From NCBI GenBank assembly GCA_039030125.1, contig JBCCEV010000103.1:1-15934 (forward strand): 15,934 nucleotides of DNA, read 5' to 3'. Each line of letters begins with the position of its first letter. Within the stretch, counting starts at the first letter, position 1. Origin of the DNA: JBCCEV01 sp039030125 (GTDB taxonomy: Bacteria; Pseudomonadota; Gammaproteobacteria; Ga0077536). This document shows, in pieces, positions 1 through 7,378 of the stretch. A program made the translations under genes and the position numbers. The notes beneath the pieces were generated by a model, which had not been told where the DNA came from, ran no database searches, and worked only from the letters and a program-made list of their open reading frames with translations.

Positions 1-5
1 AAGCG

Positions 6-1112
6 ATGAACCCCTCTGCAGCCATCAACCTGCTTGACTACAACACTCAAACGCTTGGCAAGTTTTTTACCGATCTCGGAGAACGCTCCTTCCGAGCGGA
101 ACAAGTTCTAAAGTGGATTCATCAAAAGCGCGTCACTGAATTCTCGCAGATGACCAATTTGAGCCAAGCTCTGCGCGCAAGCCTGGCTGAGAAAACCGAG
201 ATCCGCCCACCGCAGGTGATCCGCCGCCAAATTTCCTCCGATGGCACGCGCAAGTGGTTACTTGCAGTCGACGACGCCAATCAGGTGGAGACCGTTTTCA
301 TTCCCGAAAAAGACCGCGGCACTTTATGCATTTCATCCCAGGTCGGTTGTCCGCTCGATTGCCAATTCTGCGCAACGGCCAAGCAAGGCTTCAATCGAAA
401 CCTCTCGGCGGGCGAAATTATTGGCCAATTATGGCTGGCGGCGGCTGAACTCGAGCACGATCCTCATGCTGGCCGGCGCATAATCACCAACATTGTGATG
501 ATGGGTATGGGAGAGCCGTTGTTGAATTTTGACAACGTCACTTCGGCAATGAACCTGATGCTCGACGATAATGCCTACGGCTTGGGCAAGAAACGAGTGA
601 CCTTATCCACCGCAGGGATCGTTCCCGGGATAGACCGCCTGAAAGATAGTTGCCCCGTTAGTCTCGCCGTTTCCTTGCATGCCGCGCGCGATGAGCTTCG
701 CGATGAAATTGTGCCGATCAATCGGAAATATCCCTTGGCTTCGCTCATGGCCGCTTGCCACCGCTACGCTGACGCGAACCCGCATAGCGAAATTACCTTT
801 GAATACGTGATGCTTGATGGCATTAACGACACCTTGGCCGACGCTAAGCAAATTGTCCGACTTCTTGAAGGATTACCGGCGAAGGTCAACCTGATCCCTT
901 TCAATCCGTTCCCGGGCGCCGCCTATCGCCGCTCTGACGACCGGGCGATCGACGCTTTTCGCGATCGTTTACTGCGATCGGGGACCCACACAATTACCCG
1001 CAAGACACGCGGCGACGACATTGACGCTGCCTGCGGTCAACTCGTTGGTAAAGTGCTCGCCAAGGGCGCCAAGCATCGCGCTAAGCAAGCGGCTCTGCGG
1101 GAGCATCACTGA
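6..1112 (+). CDS. rlmN: Dual-specificity 23S rRNA A2503 / tRNA A37 C2-methyltransferase RlmN
   Basis: Radical-SAM enzyme that methylates C2 of adenosine 2503 in 23S rRNA; the E. coli enzyme also acts on A37 of some tRNAs, in the cytoplasm. The 368-residue product carries the radical-SAM CxxxCxxC cluster motif at C115, C119 and C122. The two extra family cysteines are also present: C108 (in TLCISSQVGC) and C343 (in AACGQL), the latter being the methyl-carrying residue by analogy with E. coli C355. An MGMGEPLLNF segment typical of RlmN follows the cluster. Length is close to the E. coli protein (384 residues). The ATG at 6 leaves only five upstream bases, so its ribosome binding site cannot be judged. 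The next gene begins directly after the TGA stop, so they are probably co-transcribed. Nothing looks damaged. Confidence 0.97.
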   Translation: MNPSAAINLLDYNTQTLGKFFTDLGERSFRAEQVLKWIHQKRVTEFSQMTNLSQALRASLAEKTEIRPPQVIRRQISSDGTRKWLLAVDDANQVETVFIPEKDRGTLCISSQVGCPLDCQFCATAKQGFNRNLSAGEIIGQLWLAAAELEHDPHAGRRIITNIVMMGMGEPLLNFDNVTSAMNLMLDDNAYGLGKKRVTLSTAGIVPGIDRLKDSCPVSLAVSLHAARDELRDEIVPINRKYPLASLMAACHRYADANPHSEITFEYVMLDGINDTLADAKQIVRLLEGLPAKVNLIPFNPFPGAAYRRSDDRAIDAFRDRLLRSGTHTITRKTRGDDIDAACGQLVGKVLAKGAKHRAKQAALREHH

Positions 1113-1868
1113 ATGATGAGTAAGTGCTGGCCAATCGTGTGCTTTGTTTGCCTTACCGCATGCCAATCTTCTCCCACTCCCCAAGAGCGGCGCGAGGATC
1201 CGGAGAAAATCGCGGCACTGAATACGCAACTCGCGATCCAGTATATCCAGGAAGCGCAATACGATATTGCGCTTAAACGGATTGAAAAAGCGCTGGCTGC
1301 CGATCCGCGCCACGTTGATGCGTTCAACGCGCAGGGACTTTTGTACAACCGCCTGGGCGAAAGCGAAAAAGCCGAATCCAGTTTTAAACGGGCTATTCGG
1401 ATTGAGCCAGATAATTCCGGAGCGCTGAACAACTATGGATTGTTTTTGTGCTCCCAGAAGCGCTACGACGAAGGTATCGAATTACTAACCAAAGCAATCG
1501 CCAACCCACTGTACCGAAACCCTGAGATCGCTTACGGCAACGCCGGTAATTGCGCGTTACGTAAAAGTGATAACACACTTGCGGAAAACTATTTTCGTCA
1601 GGCGCTGGAAATCAACCCAAATTTCGCGGCGGTGCTCCTTGAAATGTCGAAACTCTTTTTCTCGCGCGAGGACTTCCTGCGCGCGCGCGCTTACATGCAG
1701 CGATATCAAACTAACGCGAATCACACTGCCGAAACGCTCTGGCTCGCCGTGCGCATCGAACGTGGCATGGGTGATAAGGACGCTGCCGCTTCATATGCTT
1801 TGAGGCTGGAAAAAGCATTCCCCGACGCAATCGAAACCCGCTCTCTTCTCGACAGCGAATCGCCTTGA
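1113..1868 (+). CDS. pilF: Type IV pilus biogenesis TPR lipoprotein PilF (PilW)
   Basis: Predicted outer-membrane pilotin that helps localise and multimerise the type IV pilus secretin PilQ. The N-terminus is a lipoprotein signal ending in the lipobox L-T-A-C, with acylated C17 followed by Q18, which fits outer-membrane sorting. The rest (about residues 30-245) is a chain of tetratricopeptide repeats, visible as alternating helices with repeats such as HVDAFNAQGLLYNRLGESEKAESSFKRAI and IAYGNAGNCALRKSDNTLAENYFRQALEINP. At 251 residues it matches the usual PilF length. It starts immediately after the rlmN stop, with a GGGAG stretch about ten bases upstream; the second Met (1116) is an equally possible start. 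Its place between rlmN and rodZ is the standard gammaproteobacterial location. A (GC)6 alternating tract lies inside the gene at 1679-1690. Confidence 0.92.
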   Translation: MMSKCWPIVCFVCLTACQSSPTPQERREDPEKIAALNTQLAIQYIQEAQYDIALKRIEKALAADPRHVDAFNAQGLLYNRLGESEKAESSFKRAIRIEPDNSGALNNYGLFLCSQKRYDEGIELLTKAIANPLYRNPEIAYGNAGNCALRKSDNTLAENYFRQALEINPNFAAVLLEMSKLFFSREDFLRARAYMQRYQTNANHTAETLWLAVRIERGMGDKDAAASYALRLEKAFPDAIETRSLLDSESP

Positions 1869-2707
1869 CGGAAACCACACACGTGGAAACAGCAGCAACG
1901 GCGGGCGAGTTGCTGAGACGCGCGCGAAGCGAGAAGTCGCTGAGCTGCGAAGACCTTGCGCGTTTTCTGCGGCTTGATGTCAAGATCATCGAACACATCG
2001 AAGCAAATCGCTACGAGCTGCTTCCATCGGCCGCATTCGTCAAAGGATATTTGCGCACGCTCGCCGCGGAACTCGATCTCGATCCCGACCGGTTGGCGGG
2101 CGCCTACGCTAATGAAGACCCGCAGCCACCATTGAGCGACTTTCAGTCGCGCGCGCCGCGACAAATTACCGCCAACAACCCGCTGATCCAACTAACGTCT
2201 GCTGCGCTTTTAGTGGCGCTCGTGATCCTGATCGTGATGTGGTGGCAAGGGCGCGAGACGGAAACGGTGATCATAAGCAAGGAGAACATAAGCAAAGATA
2301 CGGCGGCGACGGAACCATTACCCTATCAATTTACCCAGGTTCTTCATCCCGACGTACCCCGCTACTCCGAGGCTTTAGATCCTGCCGCAGGCAGCCCGGC
2401 ACCGGCGGCACCAGCGGATTTGCCCGACGATGCAGAACAAAGCACTGCCGTTAGCGGTGCTGATAGCCGTTTATCGCTTAAGTCGGCTGGTGAGGCTTGG
2501 ATTGAAATTGTCGATGCCGATCGGAAACAACTGTTCTACGACCTCATGCGTAACGGTGATTCCGTATCGGTGAGTGGCACCCCCCCCTTCTCACTACTTA
2601 TTGGCAATGCCAGCGCGGTCGAATTGATGTATCAGGGGGAGAGTGTTTCGATCATGGAATACGCGCGCGATGGCGTGGCGCGCTTTGAATTGGGGGCTAA
2701 CAGGTAG
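1865..2707 (+). CDS. rodZ: Cytoskeletal / cell-shape protein RodZ
   Basis: Bitopic inner-membrane protein that links MreB filaments to the peptidoglycan elongation machinery. Residues about 14-82 form a Xre-like helix-turn-helix domain (ELLRRARSEKSLSCEDLARFL onward), the part that binds MreB in E. coli. One transmembrane helix spans about 107-127. A Pro/Ala-rich periplasmic linker follows, then the C-terminal RodZ (DUF4115) domain at about 203-280 with the conserved G-x-PPF-x-LLIGNA core. The 280-residue length is normal to slightly short. The start is TTG at 1865, overlapping the pilF stop (TTGA). A GTG at 1883, preceded by a weak GACGGA, is the alternative and would remove six residues. An eight-C homopolymer (2580-2587) lies in the PPF codons but the frame is intact. 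ispG, the usual next gene, is absent. Confidence 0.9.
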   Translation: MTETTHVETAATAGELLRRARSEKSLSCEDLARFLRLDVKIIEHIEANRYELLPSAAFVKGYLRTLAAELDLDPDRLAGAYANEDPQPPLSDFQSRAPRQITANNPLIQLTSAALLVALVILIVMWWQGRETETVIISKENISKDTAATEPLPYQFTQVLHPDVPRYSEALDPAAGSPAPAAPADLPDDAEQSTAVSGADSRLSLKSAGEAWIEIVDADRKQLFYDLMRNGDSVSVSGTPPFSLLIGNASAVELMYQGESVSIMEYARDGVARFELGANR

Positions 2708-2712
2708 TCGCG

Positions 2713-3990
2713 ATGGGCGAGCAATTACGGTCAATCCGGGGTATGCCAGATCTGTTACCGAGCGACACTTCGATTTGGACAGAAGTTGAAAGAGTCGTCA
2801 GGGGGACGCTGGAAAATTACGGTTTTGGTGAAATACGCCTGCCAATAATCGAATCTACTGCTGTCTTCGCGCGCTCCATTGGAGACGCCACCGATATCGT
2901 TCAAAAGGAAATGTATTCGTTCGAAGATCGTAACGGCGAAGGACTCACCTTACGGCCGGAAGGCACCGCGAGCTGCGTTAGAGCCGTTTTGCAGCATAAC
3001 CTTGCCGCTCAACAGTCTTTGAAGTTGTGGTATCACGGCCCGATGTTTCGATACGAACGTCCACAACGAGGACGCCAAAGACAGTTCCACCAAATTGGCG
3101 GCGAGGTGTTCGGGCTGACTGGCCCGGATATCGATTTCGAGTTGCTGTTAATGCTGCGACGCTTGTGGTCGCAACTGCATCTGGAACATATCGAACTGCA
3201 AGTCAATTCCTTAGGTGATGCCGAAACGCGCAAGCGCTATCGAGAAACCCTTGTTGAATACTTTCACGATCATAAGGATCAACTGGATGAGGATTCGCTG
3301 CGGCGCCTGGACGCAAATCCACTTAGGATCTTAGATAGTAAGAACCCACAGTTAAGTGCACTGATTGAAGGCGCGCCGAAGCTGCTCGATCACTTGAGCG
3401 ATCCGTGTCGGGAGCATTTCCAGGCCGTGACTGACGGACTTAGCGCAGCCGGTCTCGAGTTCACGGTCAATCCTCACTTAGTCAGAGGCCTCGATTATTA
3501 TTCGCGCACCGTCTTTGAATGGGTAACGTCGGCGTTGGGCGCACAAGGAACGGTGTGCGCGGGCGGAAGATACGACGATTTGGTCGCCCTCATGGGCGGT
3601 AAACCGACGCCCGCGGTTGGATTCGCGATGGGAATCGAAAGATTGGTGGAACTCTATCGATTATCCAACGACACCCAAGAAGAAACCGCGGATGTATTCG
3701 TATTAGCAGCGCAGGAAGAACTGAGTTCCGATGCGATACTGGTGGCCGAGCGGATCCGCAACCATCAGCCGCACTGGCGCGTGCTCTCTCACTGTGGCGG
3801 CGGTAGTTTGAAGACCAAGTTCAAAAAAGCGGATCGCTCAGGCGCGAAGCTGGCCGTTATTCTGGGCGCCGACGAATGGCAACAGCAGGCGGTGAGCGTT
3901 AAACCGCTGCGCAACGATGGTGCGCAAGTACAAATCAAATTAGCGGAACTCGAGTCTCAAATTGACCTCTTAATACCCAAATCTTCGTAA
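2713..3990 (+). CDS. hisS: Histidyl-tRNA synthetase
   Basis: Class II aminoacyl-tRNA synthetase that charges tRNA-His in the cytoplasm; essential. The N-terminal IRGMPDLLP signature is at residues 8-16. RPEGT is at 81-85. Motif 2 runs over about 111-134 with R113, E115 and the QFHQIGGEVFG loop. The histidine-specific LVRGLDYYSRTVFEW is at 256-270, GGRYDDL at 284-290, and motif 3 AVGFAMGIERL at 301-311 with the ATP-binding R310. The anticodon-binding domain occupies about 326-425. Length (425) equals the typical bacterial enzyme (424 in E. coli). It starts five bases after rodZ with only a short CAGG upstream, so translation may be coupled. No anomaly is seen in the protein; the odd feature is its direct junction with rodZ. 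Confidence 0.98.
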   Translation: MGEQLRSIRGMPDLLPSDTSIWTEVERVVRGTLENYGFGEIRLPIIESTAVFARSIGDATDIVQKEMYSFEDRNGEGLTLRPEGTASCVRAVLQHNLAAQQSLKLWYHGPMFRYERPQRGRQRQFHQIGGEVFGLTGPDIDFELLLMLRRLWSQLHLEHIELQVNSLGDAETRKRYRETLVEYFHDHKDQLDEDSLRRLDANPLRILDSKNPQLSALIEGAPKLLDHLSDPCREHFQAVTDGLSAAGLEFTVNPHLVRGLDYYSRTVFEWVTSALGAQGTVCAGGRYDDLVALMGGKPTPAVGFAMGIERLVELYRLSNDTQEETADVFVLAAQEELSSDAILVAERIRNHQPHWRVLSHCGGGSLKTKFKKADRSGAKLAVILGADEWQQQAVSVKPLRNDGAQVQIKLAELESQIDLLIPKSS

Positions 3991-4005
3991 GGATCGCGCA
4001 GCTTT

Positions 4006-4025
4006 TTGGCGATTTCAGTTATACT
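4006..4025 (+). promoter_or_regulatory. Possible internal promoter upstream of yfgM (-10 element)
   Basis: The 67-base hisS-yfgM gap is the longest in this + strand run. It contains TATACT at 4020-4025, a five-of-six match to the sigma-70 -10 box, about 32 bases before the yfgM ATG. No good -35 hexamer lies at the right spacing: a TTGGCG at 4006 is too close. The site is therefore only a candidate for separate transcription of yfgM-bamB-der. Confidence 0.35.
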
Positions 4026-4057
4026 CCCGCGCCTCTCAAACAGCGCACTTTTTACCG

Positions 4058-4687
4058 ATGGACCAATACCAAACCGACCAAGAACAGGTCGAAAAGCTTA
4101 AGCGGTGGTGGAACGAAAACGGTAAATCGTTACTCTTCGGCTTGATCATTGGCGGTGGTGCGCTTGGCGGTTATCGCTACTGGGAGCATATTCGAGTGGA
4201 GCAAGCGCAGGCAGCGTCCTATAACTACGAGCAATTCCTGAGCTTAGCGCAGGGCGGCAACGTGGATGATGCGAGACAGGCCGGCCAGGTCATCGTCGAG
4301 AACTACGAGCAGAGCGTTTACGCTGATTTGACCGGTTTGATGCTCGCCAAACTCGCAGTCGATGCGAGCGACTATGAGCAAGCCAAGGCCGATCTGGAGA
4401 CGATTATCTCGAGGAGTAACGACCCCTTGCTTGCGGATCTTGCGCGTGCTCGCATGGCAAGAGTACTGCTCCACCAGGGCGACGCTAGCGCGGCCAAGGA
4501 TCTATTAGCTGCGATTAAGCTTAGCGATGGCAACCAACGCTTCCCTGAGCTGATGGGTGACGCCGAACTCGCGCTTGGTGCGAAAGAGGAAGCCCTACGT
4601 TTCTATCAGTTGGCTATAGACGTCAGCGATAGCGCTGACGCGAACCGCGAAATCCTTCAGATCAAAATCGATAACTTAGGACTTTAA
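4058..4687 (+). CDS. yfgM: YfgM family inner-membrane TPR protein (ancillary SecYEG translocon subunit)
   Basis: In E. coli YfgM is an inner-membrane protein with a periplasmic TPR-like domain that associates with PpiD and SecYEG and helps hand over secreted proteins to periplasmic chaperones. Here the 209-residue product has the family N-terminus (YQTDQEQVEKLKRWWNENGKSLLFG), one transmembrane helix at about 24-41, and a helical C-terminal part with TPR-like spacing such as ALGAKEEALRFYQLAI. The position between hisS and bamB is the classical one. The ATG at 4058 has no recognisable Shine-Dalgarno sequence, but the N-terminus aligns with the family without extension. Role in this organism is inferred from family and neighbourhood. 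Confidence 0.92.
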   Translation: MDQYQTDQEQVEKLKRWWNENGKSLLFGLIIGGGALGGYRYWEHIRVEQAQAASYNYEQFLSLAQGGNVDDARQAGQVIVENYEQSVYADLTGLMLAKLAVDASDYEQAKADLETIISRSNDPLLADLARARMARVLLHQGDASAAKDLLAAIKLSDGNQRFPELMGDAELALGAKEEALRFYQLAIDVSDSADANREILQIKIDNLGL

Positions 4688-4692
4688 ACCCA

Positions 4693-5889
4693 ATGACCTG
4701 TCGCCAGTGGGCGCTCGTGTTCTGCTGCCTTGCTTTGAGCAGCTGCGGTGGTGGCGGCTTCGACGGCGTCAAAGACAGTGTCACCGGCCTCTTTAATAAA
4801 AAGGAAGTCGATGTCAGTACGCTCCCGACTGAACTCAATGAAGAGTTTGAAGACAGTATCGAAGTGGAGCGTTTGTGGTCGGTCTCAGTAGGGAAGGGCA
4901 CTGGTGAGTTCTACCTCCGGCTCGATCCTGTCGCCGAATATGGATTAGTTTTTGGGGCAGATCGTTTTGGCCGCCTGGTCGCGCTGGATCAGGAAACCGG
5001 CAAACGCGTTTGGCAGGTCCACGACAAAAAGATCGTCTACACCAGCGGCCCGGGAGTGGGCGATGGCTTGGTGATGATTGGGACCCAAGACGCGAGGGTC
5101 ATCGCGCGCGAAGCCGAAAGCGGCAAAGTACGGTGGGTCGCGCGGGTCTCCAGCGAAGTGTTGGCGGCACCGGCGGCAAGCGGGGGCGTAGCGGTAGTAA
5201 GGACCGCCGATGGCAAACTCATCGGTCTCGACTCCTCAAGCGGTGCCGAGATTTGGCTCTATGATCGAAGTGTTCCAATCCTTACATTACGAGGTACCAG
5301 TAAACCGGCGATTCACGACGAGCGCGTCATTGCGGGATTCGATAATGGCCGGGTGGTCGCCCTCGAACTGCGAACTGGCCGCTCGTTGTGGGAAAAACGA
5401 CTGGCCGTTCCTAGTGGCCGCTCGGACCTAGAGCGGATCGTGGATGTTGACGCGCAACCTGTAATTCGAGGTAGCGCTGCCTACATTGCCGGTTTCAATG
5501 GCGGTGTGGCGGCGTTGCGAATCGATGACGGATCGATACTCTGGAATCGGGAAATATCCTCCTTCAACGATCTAGCGGTCGACGCTCGCAAAGTTTATGT
5601 GACCGACGAGGTCGGTGCGGTCTGGGCACTGGATCGGTTCGACGGGACTTCGGTATGGAAACAAGACGATCTTTTACGTAGAAAACTCACCGGGCCTGCT
5701 CTTTATGAAGGTCATGCCGTTGTTGGTGATTTTGAAGGTTACGTGCACTGGCTCGATCTCGACGGTGGAAAACTTGTCTTTCGTGACCAAATCGACAACG
5801 AACGACTGATCTCGACACCAACGGCGTTGGATACCGCAGTCGTGACCTACACAAGCTCCGGGCGTCTCGCTGCCATGAGGCTTCGCTGA
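4693..5889 (+). CDS. bamB: Outer-membrane protein assembly lipoprotein BamB
   Basis: Lipoprotein subunit of the BAM complex, which folds beta-barrel proteins into the outer membrane; BamB binds BamA POTRA domains through an eight-bladed beta-propeller. The signal peptide ends in the lipobox L15-S16-S17-C18. After a short linker the propeller begins with the characteristic ERLWSVSVGKGTGEFYLRLDP (about residues 58-78). PQQ/WD-like repeats follow, each with a pattern such as GRLVALDQETGKRVWQV, GKLIGLDSSSGAEIWLY and GRVVALELRTGRSLWEK. The 398-residue length is near the E. coli protein (392). It starts five bases after yfgM; TAGGA about eleven bases upstream can serve as ribosome binding site. A second BAM subunit gene, bamC, lies 2.3 kb away on the opposite strand. 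Confidence 0.95.
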   Translation: MTCRQWALVFCCLALSSCGGGGFDGVKDSVTGLFNKKEVDVSTLPTELNEEFEDSIEVERLWSVSVGKGTGEFYLRLDPVAEYGLVFGADRFGRLVALDQETGKRVWQVHDKKIVYTSGPGVGDGLVMIGTQDARVIAREAESGKVRWVARVSSEVLAAPAASGGVAVVRTADGKLIGLDSSSGAEIWLYDRSVPILTLRGTSKPAIHDERVIAGFDNGRVVALELRTGRSLWEKRLAVPSGRSDLERIVDVDAQPVIRGSAAYIAGFNGGVAALRIDDGSILWNREISSFNDLAVDARKVYVTDEVGAVWALDRFDGTSVWKQDDLLRRKLTGPALYEGHAVVGDFEGYVHWLDLDGGKLVFRDQIDNERLISTPTALDTAVVTYTSSGRLAAMRLR

Positions 5890-5908
5890 GCAAGCGCGGC
5901 TACCCGCG

Positions 5909-7333
5909 ATGCAGACCGAGGGGGAACCCAAGCTCAAACCGACAATCGCCTTAGTTGGTGCCCCGAATGTCGGTAAATCAACGCTCTTCAATAGACTGAC
6001 CCAAACACGTGATGCGCTGGTCGCGGACCAACCCGGCATGACTCGTGACCTAAAAGCAGGCGAGGGTCAGATCGGCGAAGCGAGTTATATCGTGGTCGAT
6101 ACCGGCGGCATCGCGGGCGACCCAGATATTGAAGACGCACTCACCGCACAAGTTGCTCAACGAGCGTTGGAATTTGCCCGAGAATCCGACGCCACCGTCC
6201 TCATGGTCGATGGCCGTAGTGGTCTAAACGCTCACGATGAAATCTTAGTTGCCAAACTTCGCGAAAGCGGAGCAAATCTCTATCTGGCCGTTAATAAAAC
6301 CGAGGGTTGTGCCGTGCACGAAGTCTTGCCCGACTACGTGCATTTAGGGTTTCATCACATCTATCCTGTATCCGCGCTACACGGAGACGGCGTCAAGGAT
6401 TTGATTGAGACGATTACTGCCGAGTGGCCACCGAGCGCCCACTATCACTTTAGACCAGAGAGTGGCATTCGATTCTCAGTGGTCGGTCGGCCGAACGTGG
6501 GAAAGTCGACTCTCGTCAACCGCTTTTTGGGTTACGAGAAGATGATTGCCAGCGACGTGCCTGGAACAACCCGCGATAGCGTCGACGCCCGTTTTGAAGT
6601 TCGCGGCGAGGCTTTCACCGTTGTCGATACCGCCGGGTTGCGACGCAAATCTAAAGTTCATGAAACCGCCGAGAAATTCAGCGCTATTCAGACTTTAAAA
6701 GCAATCGATCGGGCCGAAGTGGTCGTGGTACTACTCGATGCGCAAGCAGGGATCCTTGACCAGGATCAAACCGTGCTTTCGGCCGTGATCGCGGCCGGCC
6801 GGGGCTTGGTGGTGGCGGTCAACAAATGGGATGGCCTAAGTGCCGGTGACCGGCGCGATATAAAAAGCGAGTTTGATCGAAAATTGAGCTTCGCGGATTT
6901 TGCCGAGTGCCACTATATTTCCGCGCTGCACGGCAGTGGCGTCGGCGATCTTATTCACGCAATCAAGCGGGCGTGGAGCTCTGCCAATATCTCGCCGAAG
7001 ACCAATGAACTCACCGCGCTCCTTGAGCGCTTCACCCAAGAGCATCCGCCCCCGCTCGTGCAGGGCCGCAGAATAAAACTGCGTCTTGGGCATTTAGGTG
7101 GCAGGAATCCACCAACAATTGTGATCCACGGTAATCAAGTCGAGAAAATTCCTGAGTCGTATAAGCGGTATCTGCGAAACCGGGTGATCGAGGAACTTAG
7201 ACTCATCGGGACGCCGGTTCGATTAGAGTTTCGCCAGGGTACCAATCCATACGCAGATCGTAAAAACACCTTAAACAAACGCCAGCTCGCCAAACGGAAA
7301 CGCTTACTGAAACACGTGAAGAAGCGGCGCTGA
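5909..7333 (+). CDS. der: Ribosome-associated double GTPase Der (EngA)
   Basis: Essential GTPase with two tandem G domains and a KH-like domain, needed for maturation of the 50S ribosomal subunit. Domain 1: G1 GAPNVGKST at 17-25, G3 DTGG at 64-67, G4 N129-K130-T131-E132. Domain 2: G1 GRPNVGKST at 193-201, PGTTRDS at 219-224, G3 DTAG at 240-243, G4 NKWD at 305-308. The KH domain fills about 360-450 and the protein ends in a strongly basic tail (RKRLLKHVKKRR), expected for rRNA contact. Length is 474 residues. The G4 motif of domain 1 has Glu instead of the usual Asp. The ATG at 5909 gives about ten residues more than E. coli Der and has no clear Shine-Dalgarno, but I see no better start. It is the last gene of the + strand run. 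Confidence 0.97.
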   Translation: MQTEGEPKLKPTIALVGAPNVGKSTLFNRLTQTRDALVADQPGMTRDLKAGEGQIGEASYIVVDTGGIAGDPDIEDALTAQVAQRALEFARESDATVLMVDGRSGLNAHDEILVAKLRESGANLYLAVNKTEGCAVHEVLPDYVHLGFHHIYPVSALHGDGVKDLIETITAEWPPSAHYHFRPESGIRFSVVGRPNVGKSTLVNRFLGYEKMIASDVPGTTRDSVDARFEVRGEAFTVVDTAGLRRKSKVHETAEKFSAIQTLKAIDRAEVVVVLLDAQAGILDQDQTVLSAVIAAGRGLVVAVNKWDGLSAGDRRDIKSEFDRKLSFADFAECHYISALHGSGVGDLIHAIKRAWSSANISPKTNELTALLERFTQEHPPPLVQGRRIKLRLGHLGGRNPPTIVIHGNQVEKIPESYKRYLRNRVIEELRLIGTPVRLEFRQGTNPYADRKNTLNKRQLAKRKRLLKHVKKRR

Positions 7334-7353
7334 AAACGTTAACCTAATTAACG
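7333..7353 (-). terminator. Weak candidate terminator for the dapA-bamC-MBL operon
   Basis: Between the converging der and metallo-hydrolase genes there is a perfect inverted repeat, CGTTAA / TTAACG, with a five-base loop (7337-7353). Read on the minus strand it is followed by TTTT (7336-7333), as in a short intrinsic terminator. The stem is only six pairs and AT-rich, so termination would be weak. On the plus strand there is no U-tract, so I see no clear terminator for der. Confidence 0.3.
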
Positions 7354-7378
7354 CTCGCACGCCTGTTCATTACCGGCG

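Noticed and set aside
969..1432. Overlapping open frames on the minus strand across the rlmN-pilF junction
   Set aside because: They lie opposite two clearly identified genes, have no recognisable domains and mirror the codon pattern of the coding strand.
1679..1690. (GC)6 alternating tract in pilF as a possible Z-DNA or regulatory element
   Set aside because: It encodes ordinary Arg/Ala TPR residues and twelve bases of such repeat is unremarkable in this base composition.
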